A stretch of DNA of 64,000 nucleotides from positions 124,001 to 188,000 of the forward strand of contig ML978218.1 in the NCBI GenBank assembly GCA_010015745.1. Direction: 5' to 3'. Under the pieces are notes generated by a model. That model had not been told where the DNA came from, searched no databases, and was given only the letters and a program-made list of their open reading frames with translations. Source of the stretch: Setomelanomma holmii (Eukaryota; Ascomycota; Dothideomycetes; Pleosporales; Phaeosphaeriaceae). The translations under genes were made by a program, and so were the position numbers. Position 1 is the stretch's first letter. Every line of letters begins with the position of its first letter. This document shows positions 11,068 through 22,681 of this stretch, one piece after another.

Positions 11068-11418
11068 TTAGGTGCGCGGCGAGCGCATTGGAGTCGGAAC
11101 TTGAGGCATCGGCATGGGATGTTCACAGCGACATTCTGGCGATGGAGGTCGTGTGCTCTGTGTGCTCTTGCTGATGTGGCTGACCTGACTACCAACCTCT
11201 GTGACCGACACAGCTGGTGCGCCCTTCTCAACATCGACCTCATTCATGTCCGTACTCTTCCTTCCACCTCCTTCCTTGGCGGCTTTCTTTTCACGGAGGC
11301 GTTTCGGGATGTTGCAGAGGAAGGAAGTGATGGTGATGAGGGCCAGAAGACCGAAGATGCCTCCCGCAGCAATGACAGCGATGATAGCCGTTGAAAGACC
11401 GCCTATGGATGCAGTCAT
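11068..11418 (-). CDS. Small single-pass membrane protein, 116 aa
   Basis: From the ATG (MTASIGGLST) a strong membrane segment follows at once (about residues 6-32, IIAVIAAGGIFGLLALI). A basic stop-transfer stretch comes next (PKRLREKKAAKEGGG), then a hydrophilic tail rich in Ser, Pro and Thr with two acidic residues per turn in the middle (DMNEVDVEKG). The topology suggests a short lumenal or outer N terminus and a cytosolic tail. The frame opens further upstream only through non-ATG codons. No family recognised. It is probably a real gene because the membrane and charge pattern is coherent. Confidence 0.6.
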   Translation of the reverse strand: MTASIGGLSTAIIAVIAAGGIFGLLALITITSFLCNIPKRLREKKAAKEGGGRKSTDMNEVDVEKGAPAVSVTEVGSQVSHISKSTQSTRPPSPECRCEHPMPMPQVPTPMRSPRT

Positions 11419-13027
11419 TGTAATTGTCGCAAGTGGAGACTGGTGCGGAAGCGCAAAGAGTGATGTGATTGGTAAATGGTCGTAAGGCTGCACTCCCAAA
11501 GATGCAAGCTAGGAGTTCATTCGAGACAGTAGTATGGAGCGAGTGTACGATGTGTAACGAGTGGCTGGTATATGACTCTTGAACGTGAGGAAAAATGGAT
11601 ATGGAATTTTCAACCTCAACCCCAGAGGCGCAGACGCCTCCTTATATGACGCGACAAACGTACGCACTCCCGCATCCATCGTGAGTTTGCAAGCGAGAAC
11701 CTCCTCGCAAAGGCCCAGACTTGGAAAGCAAAACTTCAGCCGTGGCTTTTCACATCCACAGGCGCTACGACTCTCTGGAGACAAGCCCAAGACCTTGGTA
11801 CTGATGAGCTTGTCGAACCTCGCTCCACTAGCTAACCCGCGCGAGTAACCATCGTGGATTACCCAACCAGGAACCTGGGTTGCACATCTTTTGGGGAGTG
11901 TATTGTGGTACGCTAGCCGCAAACAGGCATTATGGCTTGGTGGCGGTATCGAATGTTCAGCTTTCATCTTGGAGATGACCGGCATCCTCGATTAAGCGAA
12001 TCTGCCCCTTGCAGATGATCCAGTTAGCGTCTGGGATGACTGCTCTCCTCGCATTCACCGTTTCAGTGTCACTTGTGCTGTGCGTGCTGCAGGTCGAGAC
12101 TCCTGGTCGCACGACATCTGTCAAAACAACGCCTTGTCGATCACATTCGAGTTTGCTTCGCTATCGCTCAAGTAGCGAATTGTGATTGAGTTTGTCGCAT
12201 CGGAAAGTTTGATGCGCTTCATGGACGCTAAAATGTCGACAGCGAAGAATCCAGGTCCGGGGCGTCCGCAAGGCTGAAAAGCCGCACAAGGCTAGACTAG
12301 CGTTCTAGACCTTACCGCACGTGGCCGACATTCGTGTTTTCCGCTGCAGCCGTGCAGACTAGATAAAGCTTTATCCCTGTCCAATCGTGCTCGGTTGAGA
12401 TGCCCACGAGTGATTAACGCAGGCCTTGTGGGGAATTGTGCCATGCTTCGTCAACGTGTGCGTGGCGGGTGCGCGGTTGGTGGAGAGCCACGACGCGTTG
12501 TTGCGTGGTTATATATCCACCATTTGTTGCATAGCGTGAACAACGAGAAATTCTTGCATGTTGTGGATTGCAACGATGCCGAGATTCGTTCATCTTATTC
12601 CACTTGGCAGGGCGAGGACCGAGTCCGTACGCATCCTGTGCCCAGAGTGCCATGAGAATCTTGAGTCACGGAATACGTTGCTTTTTCCGTTCTGACTTCC
12701 CGGTCAAGAGTTGAACAATGATGAGCGCACAGAGCTGGCCGGAACAGATCGACAGAGACATGATCGCACTGGTACATTTCAGTCCAGGCTAACGACTGTT
12801 GAAAGTAGCGGAGAGAAGACGGAGCGAAACAAGCACGCTGCAAGCCGACCAGAACGACCCCACATTGCTTGGCTTGTCGAGTGGGCCACCCAAGCGATGC
12901 AATGAGGCTAAGGAAATATACCACAATGTCCCAGACCTGACTGCTCAAAGCCATCCAACGTAACATATTTATCGACTACAAGACCATAACAATCCACTTC
13001 AATCATTGACGAAGTCCTAGACCGTCG
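11419..13027. other. 1.6 kb gene-poor stretch
   Basis: No coding frame with a recognisable domain is seen on either strand. The composition is mixed, with no tandem repeat and no terminal inverted repeats that I could find. It may hold decayed sequence next to the broken esterase gene. Confidence 0.4.
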
Positions 13028-14317
13028 TCACAAGCAACGTAGCACATCTCCAACACATTCACAGCCAGGTATAGGTTGACACTTAGGGACAGGTGGAGGT
13101 AGGATGATTGGCCCAACAGCCTGTTCGTAATGCCGCTTGAGCATCTCGACAGTGATGAAGCCCATCTCTTTGTGACCGAGCTCGGTAGGGCGCAAGGTGC
13201 GGGCGATGCTGCCGCCGCCATTAGCCAGATCAGGGTCGTCGGGCCGAACCCTGGTCTCCATCGAAACGTCTGGTTCGCTCGGATCACGAAAAGTGACGAT
13301 AGCATACTCGCCTTCGTCTCTTGGAAGACCTTCTCGGTGCGGAATCAACTTATCGACTATGTCGTCAGGCGGATAATCTCCTGCAGATGTATCGTAGGTC
13401 ACAGATTGTCCTCTCTGGGTGACCTTGACCCACCATCTCGCTGGGCTATTCCATATGTACACTTTGGAGCCCCAGTTGATCTGATCCCGGTACCGGTCTC
13501 CTTGCTCGCAGAAGCGATGACCCTCGAACGCCGGGTCGACATCGACGTACTGGATCTTGGGATCGTTGAAGCCTTCCGCGGCCTGTCGAATTGCTTAGTT
13601 CATAAGGCCGGTCTGTCACCCGGGTTGCATGTTAGCCGAGTCTATCGTCAGGCTTGTTAGAGCTTACCAGATCATTTATATCCTCCGGCGTACCGCTTGT
13701 GAGGTTCTGCAGCTGCGTCGAATACAAGACGTTGAAGTTCCATCCATCGCAGGCTTTGTCGAGGGCAAAGAAATGGCCGTATCCAAGCAAAAATAGGCTG
13801 GCGTCATGGCCTATGACAGATTTGTGGGCTCTCCAGGCGTGTATTGTTTCTTCAACCTTTGACTGTATGCTGTTTTCTGACAATCTGGCTCGAACATTCT
13901 TGATTTCGATCCTGCATTCGCCTACTGGGTGCTCTGGGTCGTCTTCTTCATAGTTCTTCCCATAGTCCTTATTGCGATCTGCTCAGAAGAGACATGCGTC
14001 TGCCAGTGGATAGAAGTCCGCGTTGTTACCACCCGCTTCCATCATGACGAGCTTCGGCCTGGTCAATTTGTCCATCTGATTTACCATGTCTTCTAGATGG
14101 CACCCGAGCAAGCTCTAAACTCGAACTCTGGTTGTAAGTCTTTATCTGGTGCCCACGCGGGGTATGCCTCGTTAACCACGGTGGACCACGCATACTTGTA
14201 CCGCATGCAGCCATCTTTGTTGTCGTCATACTGGTTAGTTGGTAACCACATAACCCCGCTCTTGTGGTGGTTAGTATACCCTATTATTGTAACGGTTTGG
14301 GCCTTGCCCAGACCCAC
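13028..14317 (-). pseudogene. Broken SGNH-hydrolase (GDSL-type esterase) gene, 5' end missing
   Basis: Fragments match a fungal secreted SGNH esterase. They are an ACSGA block, a GGNNADF block (block III type), a long helical middle (KVEETIHAWRAHK), and after a normal intron (13583-13667) the block V type DPAFEGHRFCEQG that supplies the catalytic His. The frame is broken twice. A single-base loss near 14091-14105 separates the ACSGA part from the following LEDMVNQMDKL. An in-frame TGA at 13983-13985 interrupts ADACLF. The expected N-terminal signal peptide and GDS block could not be found upstream. The intron is still clean, so decay is probably recent. Function in life would have been ester or lipid hydrolysis outside the cell. 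Confidence 0.75.
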
Positions 14318-15816
14318 TCTAGTACGAGGTGGGAAAGCTCATGTGCGGCAGTCTATATATGTAGCTCCGCCCACCTCAGGTAGTCAATTCAGCGCAGTCC
14401 TCCCCCTCCGTCCGTACCGTTACATTTATTAAGCGTTCGAGCACTTACACCCTATGAATCACAGATAGTCCCGAAGACGAACATCTGGTCTGCCCGTGGG
14501 CTCAGGGAAACTGTACGCGATTGCGAACTCTGAGGATACGCAACAGCCAATCGAGCTGCGAGGTAAAGTAAAGCTCGCTGCGTTATTGATGGCATGAGGC
14601 CTGCCTTCCAGTGTCAATGATATTGGCACTTTTAAGGCTTTGTGAATTGGAAAGAAAGTAGAGAAGCTTGCCGTAGTTGAGTACATAATGACTCTCTTCT
14701 TCTTTATGTTCTTCTCGACAATGGATTATGTTACATAGCGGCGCAACTGTTCTAGGCAATGTGCTAACAAGTGCGGCGCCGCACCCAACGCAACTCATAG
14801 GATGACCAAGATTCGCCAGAGTCGCCATGTATCGCATTTGCGGCACGGCGGCCAAATAAATAGAAGGCAGAGTCTTACTCCTGTTATTCGCTCGTTTTCT
14901 TGACGGCATTTCTCGGTGTGATAACCGTAGGCCGAACTGCGTGCGGCGTTGTCAGAGGGTAAGGTGAGCTTGCCTCAGTCCTGCAGCAACATGGCGACCT
15001 ATGCGGGGACCTATAGCCTGATCGTGTATGGCTGGCACGGTTAGCACCATCTCGAGTCCGTTTGACCTGTGCTTGTAGGAGTGAACTTATACGAGTACTT
15101 CAAGAGTAAAATATTGATTGTTTCATCAGCCATGAGAAGCGTCAAGGCCAATTTTGCGTCTGTCCAACATACTTGAGAGGAGATCGACTAAGTGGGCATG
15201 TAAAATATGGTGCGAAGTGCAAATGAGACCTTCAAGAAGATCGTGTAGGCTCGAAATGTTCTCTGCGCTGGGGCCGGATATCGGACGTTCGTGAAAGTAG
15301 GCCTTGACTCATTCCGAGGAGTCATTGCAACTAGGAGCAGAGCTGCAGCTGTTTCAAAGTGCTTCACGACGTGATGCGTGATCACTGCTTGAGTTGGTGA
15401 ATGGTCGACATCACTTGCAGAAGATGAGATGTTGGTCGGTGGTACGGACCATGCCGCATTGCCTAGGCCGTGCCTTCCCTCCGTCATGCACCGAAAACAA
15501 CCGCGCCAAACATCATCGCTACACGCACCGTGGAAGTAAAATTGGCGTTGCGCTCTACCCCTGCACTTTCCAGGTCGAAAGCTGACCGCCTAACCATTCT
15601 AGTTGAGACACGACGACAAACCTGAGACTCTTGGGGCTGAACCGACAAAGTCACAGTTCAGGATGAGGCGTAGGCGGCGAAGCAATCCGACACGGTCGTA
15701 ACCCAAGAATGCCCGCAACCTTTGGACAGCACCATCTCTCTGAGGTCTCTCTGTTTGACCTTACACTCTTCGAGATCAAGGCGCCCTATATTGTCTTGCG
15801 TACAACCAGCAAAACC
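14318..15816. other. 1.5 kb without a supported gene
   Basis: A TATATATG word near 14354 and scattered short frames are present, but nothing that I can support as a gene or transposon. The missing front of the esterase relic is not visible here. The last 100 bases are the presumed leader of the next gene. Confidence 0.4.
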
Positions 15817-17299
15817 ATGACTGCGAAGCGAGTGCTAGCTCCACCAGGGCTCGCAGTTAGTCAAGTACATCTCCTGGTAAGTTTCTAGAGGCTTTCAAGA
15901 ATCCAGCTAAGCAAGATTAGGGCAAGAACAAGATTCGGCCTCATGTCTTCGAACATAGCCACTTCAAGAGGCTGCTGGACCAAGCTGGCGTATTTGTCGT
16001 CCTTTTCGCACTATTCGCTTTGAGCGCGTTTCACTGCAAGACCTTAGAACCCTTCAACAGGAACTACTCAGACTCGCCATTGTACCTAAAGATACTCCCA
16101 CTTTCGAGACCAAAGGCGCAATACGAGTCTTGCTCCTCCATCGTTGCCACCACAACTCGCACCTTCGGATACAATGTTACAGACGAACGCTCAATTGCCC
16201 AGAATTGGCACTTCGTGGACTCTTCTTCTTCCAGGGCAGCTCAGCGTCTCAAGGGTAGAGTGATCGTCGATCGTGGCGATAGCTCCCAGTCTTCGGACAT
16301 CGAGGTCGTGGTTGTTGTCAGTTCCACCTTTGAAGAGGACCTCGGAAATGTCATCATCAACTCATCCACTGCAGCGCTTAGTTTGGAATACTCAGGTTCA
16401 GCTAGCTGTAGCACTTGTACTGAAATTCAAGCCTTCGTACGCCTTCGGCCGAGACCTCGGCGCGTCCTGGACGTCCTCGAGATTCGATGCAATATCCTTG
16501 ACATATGGATTAAAGGTGACCTTGCCTGGGAGATCAATAATCTGATTCTGCATACTTCGCATGGCGACTCGACCTTCGAAGGAACGCGATGGGCAGACCC
16601 GCTTGTTACGCATAACGTCTCCTCTAGCTCGATCACCGGAGAGATTTTTGGGTATTATACCGCCAATGGCCATCTCGAAGTACGCAACGAGAATGGGTCT
16701 ACCGGTTTCTTTCTAATCCCAAGATACACGGACCCTTCGACCCGAAGAGCGTATCAGTCTCCTCTGGCTCAGGCGACATCCATGTACAAGCCGGGTTCGA
16801 GTATTGGGACCCACATTCTCTTACCCACGTCACCAACATTCACACCAAATCAGGTCCAATCTGGGTCTACATCCCACATGGCTCGTCAACAAACGTTTCG
16901 ACCGTAAGCGGTAGCATCGCTACCTACTTCAAGCCATACGGCGCTGCCAGCCTCGATGACCTGAGTGAGATCCACACATCTTCACAATCTGGGAATACTC
17001 GCGTATACCTGACAGACATGGATATGGATGCGCCGAAGCAGTACCACAGTCCTCTCCTCAACACAACTAGCACACATATTGTCGGAAGTGGTAGAATAGA
17101 GTTGTACTATCCGTACAGCTGGTACGGTCACGTGGAAGCAAAGATTAAACACGGGCCATTATCATTCGACTCCAGCTCGCTGGCACACCAGGAGCGAGGT
17201 GAAGGGTGGGTGAAGGCAAGAAGAGGGGATGTTGGAGATAGTCAACTAGACGTGCGAGTTGACGAGGGAGAAATCGAAATGCCTTTGGGACTGTGTTGA
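15817..17299 (+). CDS. Type II membrane protein with repetitive beta-rich ectodomain, 464 aa, function unknown
   Basis: Two introns (15877-15920 and 16680-16723) give one uninterrupted frame. The short first exon encodes MTAKRVLAPPG. The second begins with a basic stretch and a single hydrophobic segment (GVFVVLFALFALSAF, about residues 43-57), suggesting an N-in, C-out anchor. The rest is beta-prone, with repeating units of the kind GEIFGYYTANGHLEI and SVSSGSGDIHVQ and IHTKSGPIWVY, which resemble stacked adhesin-like or DUF4097-type strands. The second intron was placed because the donor GTACGC and acceptor restore such a repeat. No enzyme motif is seen. The family name is not known to me; a surface role is inference. 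Confidence 0.7.
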
Positions 17300-17558
17300 G
17301 CGATGGCAGGCGTGAGAAACGCTTCACTTGTCGACGGTTTCGAGTATTGATGAACCTTCACTTTCAGGCGAATGGTCGAAGATAGGGATGGGGCTGGATT
17401 GAAGGGCTGTGGCCTAGGTGGAGACATCGACTGTACTTCCATAACGAGTAGCGCGTGGATGCCTCAGATATTTGGCGCAACTCATCGTCATATAATGGAC
17501 ACAAGATCACGGAAGTAGAATAGTCGAATCTTGTCGATTGGGCATGGTACCAGTCTCT

Positions 17559-18902
17559 TCATCTTCGCGGATGTGTCTCGTCCTGAGCCCAAGGATTCTG
17601 AACTAGTCTTGGGTCATCGTAGGTATCAGATCGAGACAAACCATCATGCTGTGTATCTGAGACAAACAACACCGGGCTGTGTTCATATGCGGTATTACCA
17701 TAAAGCTCATGACGCAGCTCTTGTGTTACGCCTGCACCAAGTTCCGAATGCTGTGGAGTCCCATGTAGTTTTGAGTGTTGAGGAGTTCCATGGAGTTCGG
17801 ACTGTGTTGGAATCACGACTGGCGGAGGGTGCGCCTGGAGTTCCTTCGCCATCGATGGTGGCATGGTCGAACTGGTAGTATGAAGCTCTTGCATCGCTGG
17901 CGTCGCCGCCGTTCCAGTGCCTAGTTCTGGCGTAATTTCGTGCTTGAACATGTTCTTGCCTTCCAGCTCTGATTTGGCCCCATCTGTCCCTGTCTCCACA
18001 TCATCGGTTTTCTTCGACTTCTTGTGGACCGACATCCCTAGAAAGAAGGCACCAAGAGCGAGGAATAGACCTGCAATAGTCGCTCCTACGCCAATGCCCG
18101 CCTTTGCTCCTGTGCTGAGGCCGCCTCCACTTCCTCCGTCAGGCGTGCCACTTGTCTGAGAAGACTCACCGGTCGATGAAGGCGTCGAAGTGCTTTGCGC
18201 GCCGCTTGCCGCTGTTTGTGTGCCGCTACTTGCGCTTGATGGGCTCGTGGCTGGGGACGCAGATGCTGTTCCGGAGCTTTGCTGACCTGATGACGCAGAG
18301 TTTACGGTAGATGCGGCCCGTACACTGGTGGACAGTGAAGACGTAAGAGTAGGAGTAGGAGTTGGAGTTGGTGTCGGTGTTGGCGTCGGAGTAGGTGTCG
18401 GAGTCGGCGTTGGCGTCGCAGCCTTGACACTTGAAAGCTGTGCACTCGATACCTGGCTGCTACTGCCTCCCGTTAAGGGGAATTGCCCAGAGTAATTAAT
18501 ATCACTCCCTTGTATAGCTTGCAAAGTGTAGGTTGCATCATTCGGAAGACTGTTGTCCACCTTCCACGAGAATGTACCACCGGTTCCTGTGCCAATTGTC
18601 TAGCCACGTACGTCAATCGAATGGCTACAGGAAGATGAATATAGGCGTCTTTACCCCTACTGTAGACAGGTCCGCCGAGTTACCTTTCTTCAGGACAAAT
18701 GTTGCCTACATAGCAGTCAGCAATGTTAACTGGCGGATCTGAAATCTTTACTCACTGGCTGATCTTTCGGGCTGTAAGTTATTTGATAAGTTCGGCCAGC
18801 GACCACAGCAGATGGGTACGTATCAATCGTCACACCAAAAACCGCACTTCCTAACATCAGTAGTAGGATAAAGAAGTGTGGTAGTTGAGGGAGGAGATCC
18901 AT
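17559..18902 (-). CDS. Kre9/Knh1-like cell-surface protein with Pro-Thr stalk, membrane segment and cytosolic tail, 412 aa
   Basis: Exons joined across introns 18706-18755 and 18600-18654 encode a signal peptide (FFILLLMLGSAVFG) and a small beta domain with the VVAGRTYQITYSP and GGTFSWKV signatures of the fungal Kre9/Knh1-like (Ser-Thr-rich, GPI-anchored family) N-terminal domain. A stalk follows that includes about 13 Pro-Thr dipeptides and long Ser/Thr/Gly runs. Next come one membrane segment (about 220-245, ATIAGLFLALGAFFLG) flanked by KKSKK, and a cytosolic tail of about 165 residues. The tail holds a repeat of the unit HGTPQHSEL. The layout is that of a wall-stress sensor or wall protein. 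It is convergent with the gene before it. Confidence 0.8.
18345..18418 (-). repeat. Pro-Thr coding tandem repeat
   Basis: Hexamer-like units reading CC(N)AC(N) on the minus strand encode alternating Pro and Thr in the stalk of the Kre9-like protein. Third positions vary, so it is an old or selected protein repeat rather than a pure microsatellite. Confidence 0.8.
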
Positions 18903-19379
18903 CGCGGAGGTAGGAAAGCGTCCACGGGAAAACGAATCGCAAGGCTGAGAGTCGAGACCAAGGAGGAGGTGGGAAGGCTGAACAACATATATGGTCGCGA
19001 ACTATGCATTGGTGGAAGCGGGGTGCAGTTGAAATCAATGCTATCGTGGGGGCGATTCGTCCATTAGTTGCGAAATTGTGTGTCCTCGTTGATTGGGTTG
19101 TAACAAGTCACCTCGTCTACATTGGGTGATGAAGAACGGCTCAGTATGCAGGCAGGTCTTGGCGAGCTCAACTCGTTTCGATAACAAGCCGACGCGGCTG
19201 AGAAGCGACGTCCAGCATGTCAACTCGTGTGTTACGTCTTTGCGCTTCTACAATGACATGAGATGGTTACGACCAGTTGTGCATGTAGCAGAGTCCCTGG
19301 CTTGAACAACGCGGATAATTCCAAGGTCAATCAGGATATTTCTCGCGTAGCGTGAGCTGAAAGTATTGTTGGGTCCATG
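18903..19379. other. Intergenic stretch
   Basis: No gene is seen; it contains the promoter of the Kre9-like gene and the trailing end of the broken HET gene. Confidence 0.4.
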
Positions 19380-21575
19380 CTATCTCAGCTTCGGATCCAC
19401 CCCGAGCACCTCCTCCCGTTTCAAGAGCTCTCCGTGCACACAACCGTAGATGTACCCTTCTCCGACTAAGCGACAGTCTCTGTAAAACGTCCGTCGAACG
19501 ATGTATAGAGCCTGCGCGTCCTGCACCAGCCATACCTCGTCGCCTTCTTGAGCGGACATGTGCCCAATCCCAAGTTGATCGTCTTGAGTAGCGAACAGCC
19601 CCTTGTCGGATGTCAGCGAGCCAATATAGTTCCGGAAGGTCATTCCATACGTGACTGTCTCGTTCAAGGCAGCCAGGTCTGATTCCGTCAAAGAATGCAG
19701 AAGCTGAGCACATCGATGATACTTGCGAACATGCGCTTCGACCTCATCCTTTGTGGGCAAGTATTCGTGGTCTGCGTCGGAAGCGTTCGTCAGCAAATTC
19801 CAGTCTTCTTCGAATAAATGGTCTTTCCCAGTTTGTGTTCGTAGCTTTGACAGACCCCACACGTAGTCGATCACGGAAGCTTTGAAATGCTTGGGCGTGC
19901 GTGGCGTTGAATAATTACGGTCGGCTTGTCCTGCTGTCACTGTGTTGAATGATGTTCCCCATTTTGATTTTGTGCCGTACGCTACAACACGTCCCAGCAA
20001 AGACTTCCAGCCCATGATGCGCTCACGAAGGACTTCCATGTTGACCGCAAAGGATAAGTCAAATGCTCCACGGGAGGTTTTTGCAGAGATGTAACAGTGT
20101 TAACTCTACCACCTTTGAGGTGAAGGTGAGTGGCGGTGGATCGGGTCATCTCAGGGCCGTCCTCGAAGCAGTGAGCGAGTGGAAGCATGGGATTGATTGT
20201 TCTTACGACGCTCAACAGCGAAGCGTGGTGTTTGTTGCCGAAATCAGGAACCCAAGATGGGAGTGCATGTAGTAATCTCGTAGAGCTGTCATCAACTTCG
20301 GCAAGCATATGGAGATTCGTGGCTTCCGTCGGTAAGGCTTGCATCGCAACCGTGTACACTTCTTCCACATCGTTTAGTTTAATCAGGCGTGACTCTTGCG
20401 TCGGGCCCAATATCAAGAGGTGCGAGAGCTTTTTGGAGGAAACCGTACGTCGTGAAGATTTTGTCACGTTTATTGGTTGCATCTAAGCCCCGTAGAGCGA
20501 CGATACGGGATGCCCAGAATGTATATGCCGCGGTTCGGAGGTCTGTAATTCGCATACTTTCCGCCAATTTCTGGAGCCAGATTAATGTTCCGATGCCTTC
20601 GGTGCGCTCGCGGATCGCCTCGAGGTTGATAAGCCATGGCTTAGCAGGGCGAAGAGACTCGCTGTTCAGCGCCGTATCATTTGTCTTGTGATCGAAACCG
20701 ACCTGTAGGATATGCAGTAAATTGGTAAGTAAGAGAAATTGGTACACCCCCGCCAGAACTTCCTATCTCAGAAAGATGTTGGCAAACATGAAGACGGCCT
20801 CCGGTGTAAACATGGTCTCTTGATAGATCCAGCTGCACCTGAACCATGTGCGTTCGTCGTAAAGTTGAGCATAGCATTTCCAGTCAAATACTGCATCAGA
20901 AGGATCCAGTTTCAGTCTACCATAAGAATTGACTGCGTCCCATCCGTCACCCATGTCTCCCGGTTCTCGGTCGTTCATGTAAGTATGCACGGCACTATAG
21001 ATGCTTGCGTTTAACTCGGCAGACTTGCCTAGGTCGGCACCGGTTTCGTGATAGTCGCCGAGCCAGATGATGGTGTGGAGACATCCAGCACAAATGTCGG
21101 CCATCATCGAAACTTGAGCAGCGCGTTCGGCTAAGTTAGTCTGCATGATACACAATGCATCGATACAGATGTAGAAAGGCACCTGAAACATTTGCAGGCG
21201 GCGGAGGAACTACCAAAAATCATCCCAACCTCCATCATTGAGAACATCGGGGCTTTGGCCTCCTCATTAACGATCGGTAAGATTCCAACCTTTACCTTCT
21301 TTATATTCTTGACGACAGGTCTCTTTCAGTAAAGGGCTTCCCCAAGTATAACTCAACGTCAGGTAGTTTGGTGCCGAATCGATCGTAAATGTCTCCATTG
21401 CGCATGCCTGCTGTTTGCCATGCTTACCCACTCGCACGACTGCCTCGGTGATTCGAAGAAGTCGGAGTTCCTTTTGGTTTTTGAGAGATTCGTGGACGAA
21501 GGGATCATGTGGTACGTCGACGCAATATTGTCTGGGTGTCTTTTCAGCCTGACTATTGCCTTCGCCGAACGCCAT
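19380..21575 (-). pseudogene. Broken HET-domain gene
   Basis: Reading from an ATG at 21575, HET blocks appear in order: NYLTLSYTWGSP, YICIDALCIMQTN, AAQVSMMADICAGC, TWFRCSWIYQE, then RDKIFTTYGFLQ and the C-terminal pattern GDEVWLV...YRDCRLVGEGYIYGC that ends many long HET proteins. One frame runs through the first 1.2 kb but is cut by TAA and TGA (21264-21269), TAG (21210-21212) and TAG (20763-20765). Two frameshifts follow, near 20376-20384 and 20042-20063. The stops can each be explained by a single C-to-T change (CAA, CGA, CAG, CAG). No intron arrangement that I tried removes them in frame. It is almost certainly a pseudogene; alternatively the assembly has many errors here, which is less likely. 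Confidence 0.85.
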
Positions 21576-21943
21576 GGTTGGTACAATCGAATATTTTCGT
21601 CCAGAGTGCGGACGCAGGGTGACCGCGTTCGAGGCTGATTGGAGCCTTGATTAGTGACGAGCAAGAGCATTTGGCCGTGGGTTGGCGAATACATATGCTG
21701 CAGGCAAGGCGTTCTCAATGGTGCTCAAAGGGCTGCCGAGGAAGGCTGAGAAATTGGCACATGATCGTGGATGGAAGCGTTCAGCAAATCGGAGAACTGC
21801 TATCGTCGACAGCGACAATTAGGAGGCTGGATGGAGCGCCATGGGTCACACCCAACGTGTTCAAGTACGTGAGCATTGTGCGACTTGTTGGGCCTCTCAC
21901 CTCATGTAGTCAAATAGCCTAGCTTCAAAGAGCGTGCGACTGG

Positions 21944-22559
21944 TTATGCTGTTGTATTGAAGAACGTCGTCCGATAGAACCGAGCTTCCTCGATGCTCTC
22001 CAGAATATCGGCTCGCGCTTCGTGCAACATCTGCTTTCTCGGAATTCTCTCCAAGGTCGCCTTAGGAGCCCATCTTCGCGCAGCTTCTTTGATGCTGCTT
22101 ACGTCAAGGAGCCGGTAATGCAGGTGGTCGATGATAGTCTTATAAGGCAGCTTTACGAGGAAGGACTTGTCAGCATGGACCGAGTTGCCGGCCAGGAGCC
22201 CAGTGCGACGCTCCGGAACATGTTTCTTGATGTACTCGAGCAACCCTTCTGCGGCTTGGTCTGCCGTAGTTGACGAGTCAAGACAACTCTGCGTCAATCC
22301 TGATTGGCTATGGTGCCTCGTGCACCATTCACCCATGCGATCGAGCTGTTCTTTGCTATGATGAATGATCGCCTCATATCCCTCTTCGTCTAGCAGATTT
22401 AAGTCTGCATCTGTAACGAAAGCCGCGAAAGACATGATGGTGTCGTTCTCGGTATCAAGACCCGTCATCTGCACAGGTCAGCAACCTGCGATACTTGTCG
22501 ACGAAGAAACGGACCTCGCAGTCGATCCATACTAGCGGATTCTTCGATACTGAAGCCAT
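21944..22559 (-). CDS. REX2: Oligoribonuclease, DEDDh 3'-5' exonuclease (REXO2/Rex2 type), 189 aa
   Basis: This enzyme degrades short RNA oligomers to mononucleotides; in fungi it acts largely in mitochondria and in small RNA maturation. A 15-codon first exon (MASVSKNPLVWIDCE) is joined by a 46-base intron (22469-22514) to MTGLDTENDTIM, restoring the first motif WIDCEMTGLD with the catalytic Asp and Glu. Further family blocks are LLAGNSVHADKSFL (third motif Asp) and YRLLDVSSIKEAARRW, with the KEAARRW stretch typical of oligoribonucleases. Length matches the family. It shares a short divergent promoter with POL1. Confidence 0.93.
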
Positions 22560-22675
22560 TGTGCAGGTCTTTGGCAGATGTTAGAGTCATGACGCTTGAA
22601 GTGTGCAGCGGACTAAATGGAATAGCGCGACCACTTTAACGTGCACGGACGGTGCTCGGTCGCGCCCTGCTGGAA

Positions 22676-22681
22676 ACGCGT
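22676..22681. promoter_or_regulatory. MluI cell-cycle box (ACGCGT) between REX2 and POL1
   Basis: A perfect palindromic ACGCGT lies about 150 bases upstream of the POL1 start, with a near match (GCGCGTCG) ten bases further on. This is the MBF site known to drive S-phase transcription of replication genes in ascomycete yeasts, so its presence before a DNA polymerase alpha gene fits. The whole shared promoter is 268 bases. Confidence 0.6.

Noticed and set aside
21192..21296. An intron that would splice out the first stops of the HET gene at 19-21 kb
   Set aside because: The GTAAAG donor is in phase 1 while the TTTCAG acceptor needs phase 0, and the continuous frame between contains recognisable protein sequence; later stops and frameshifts remain anyway.
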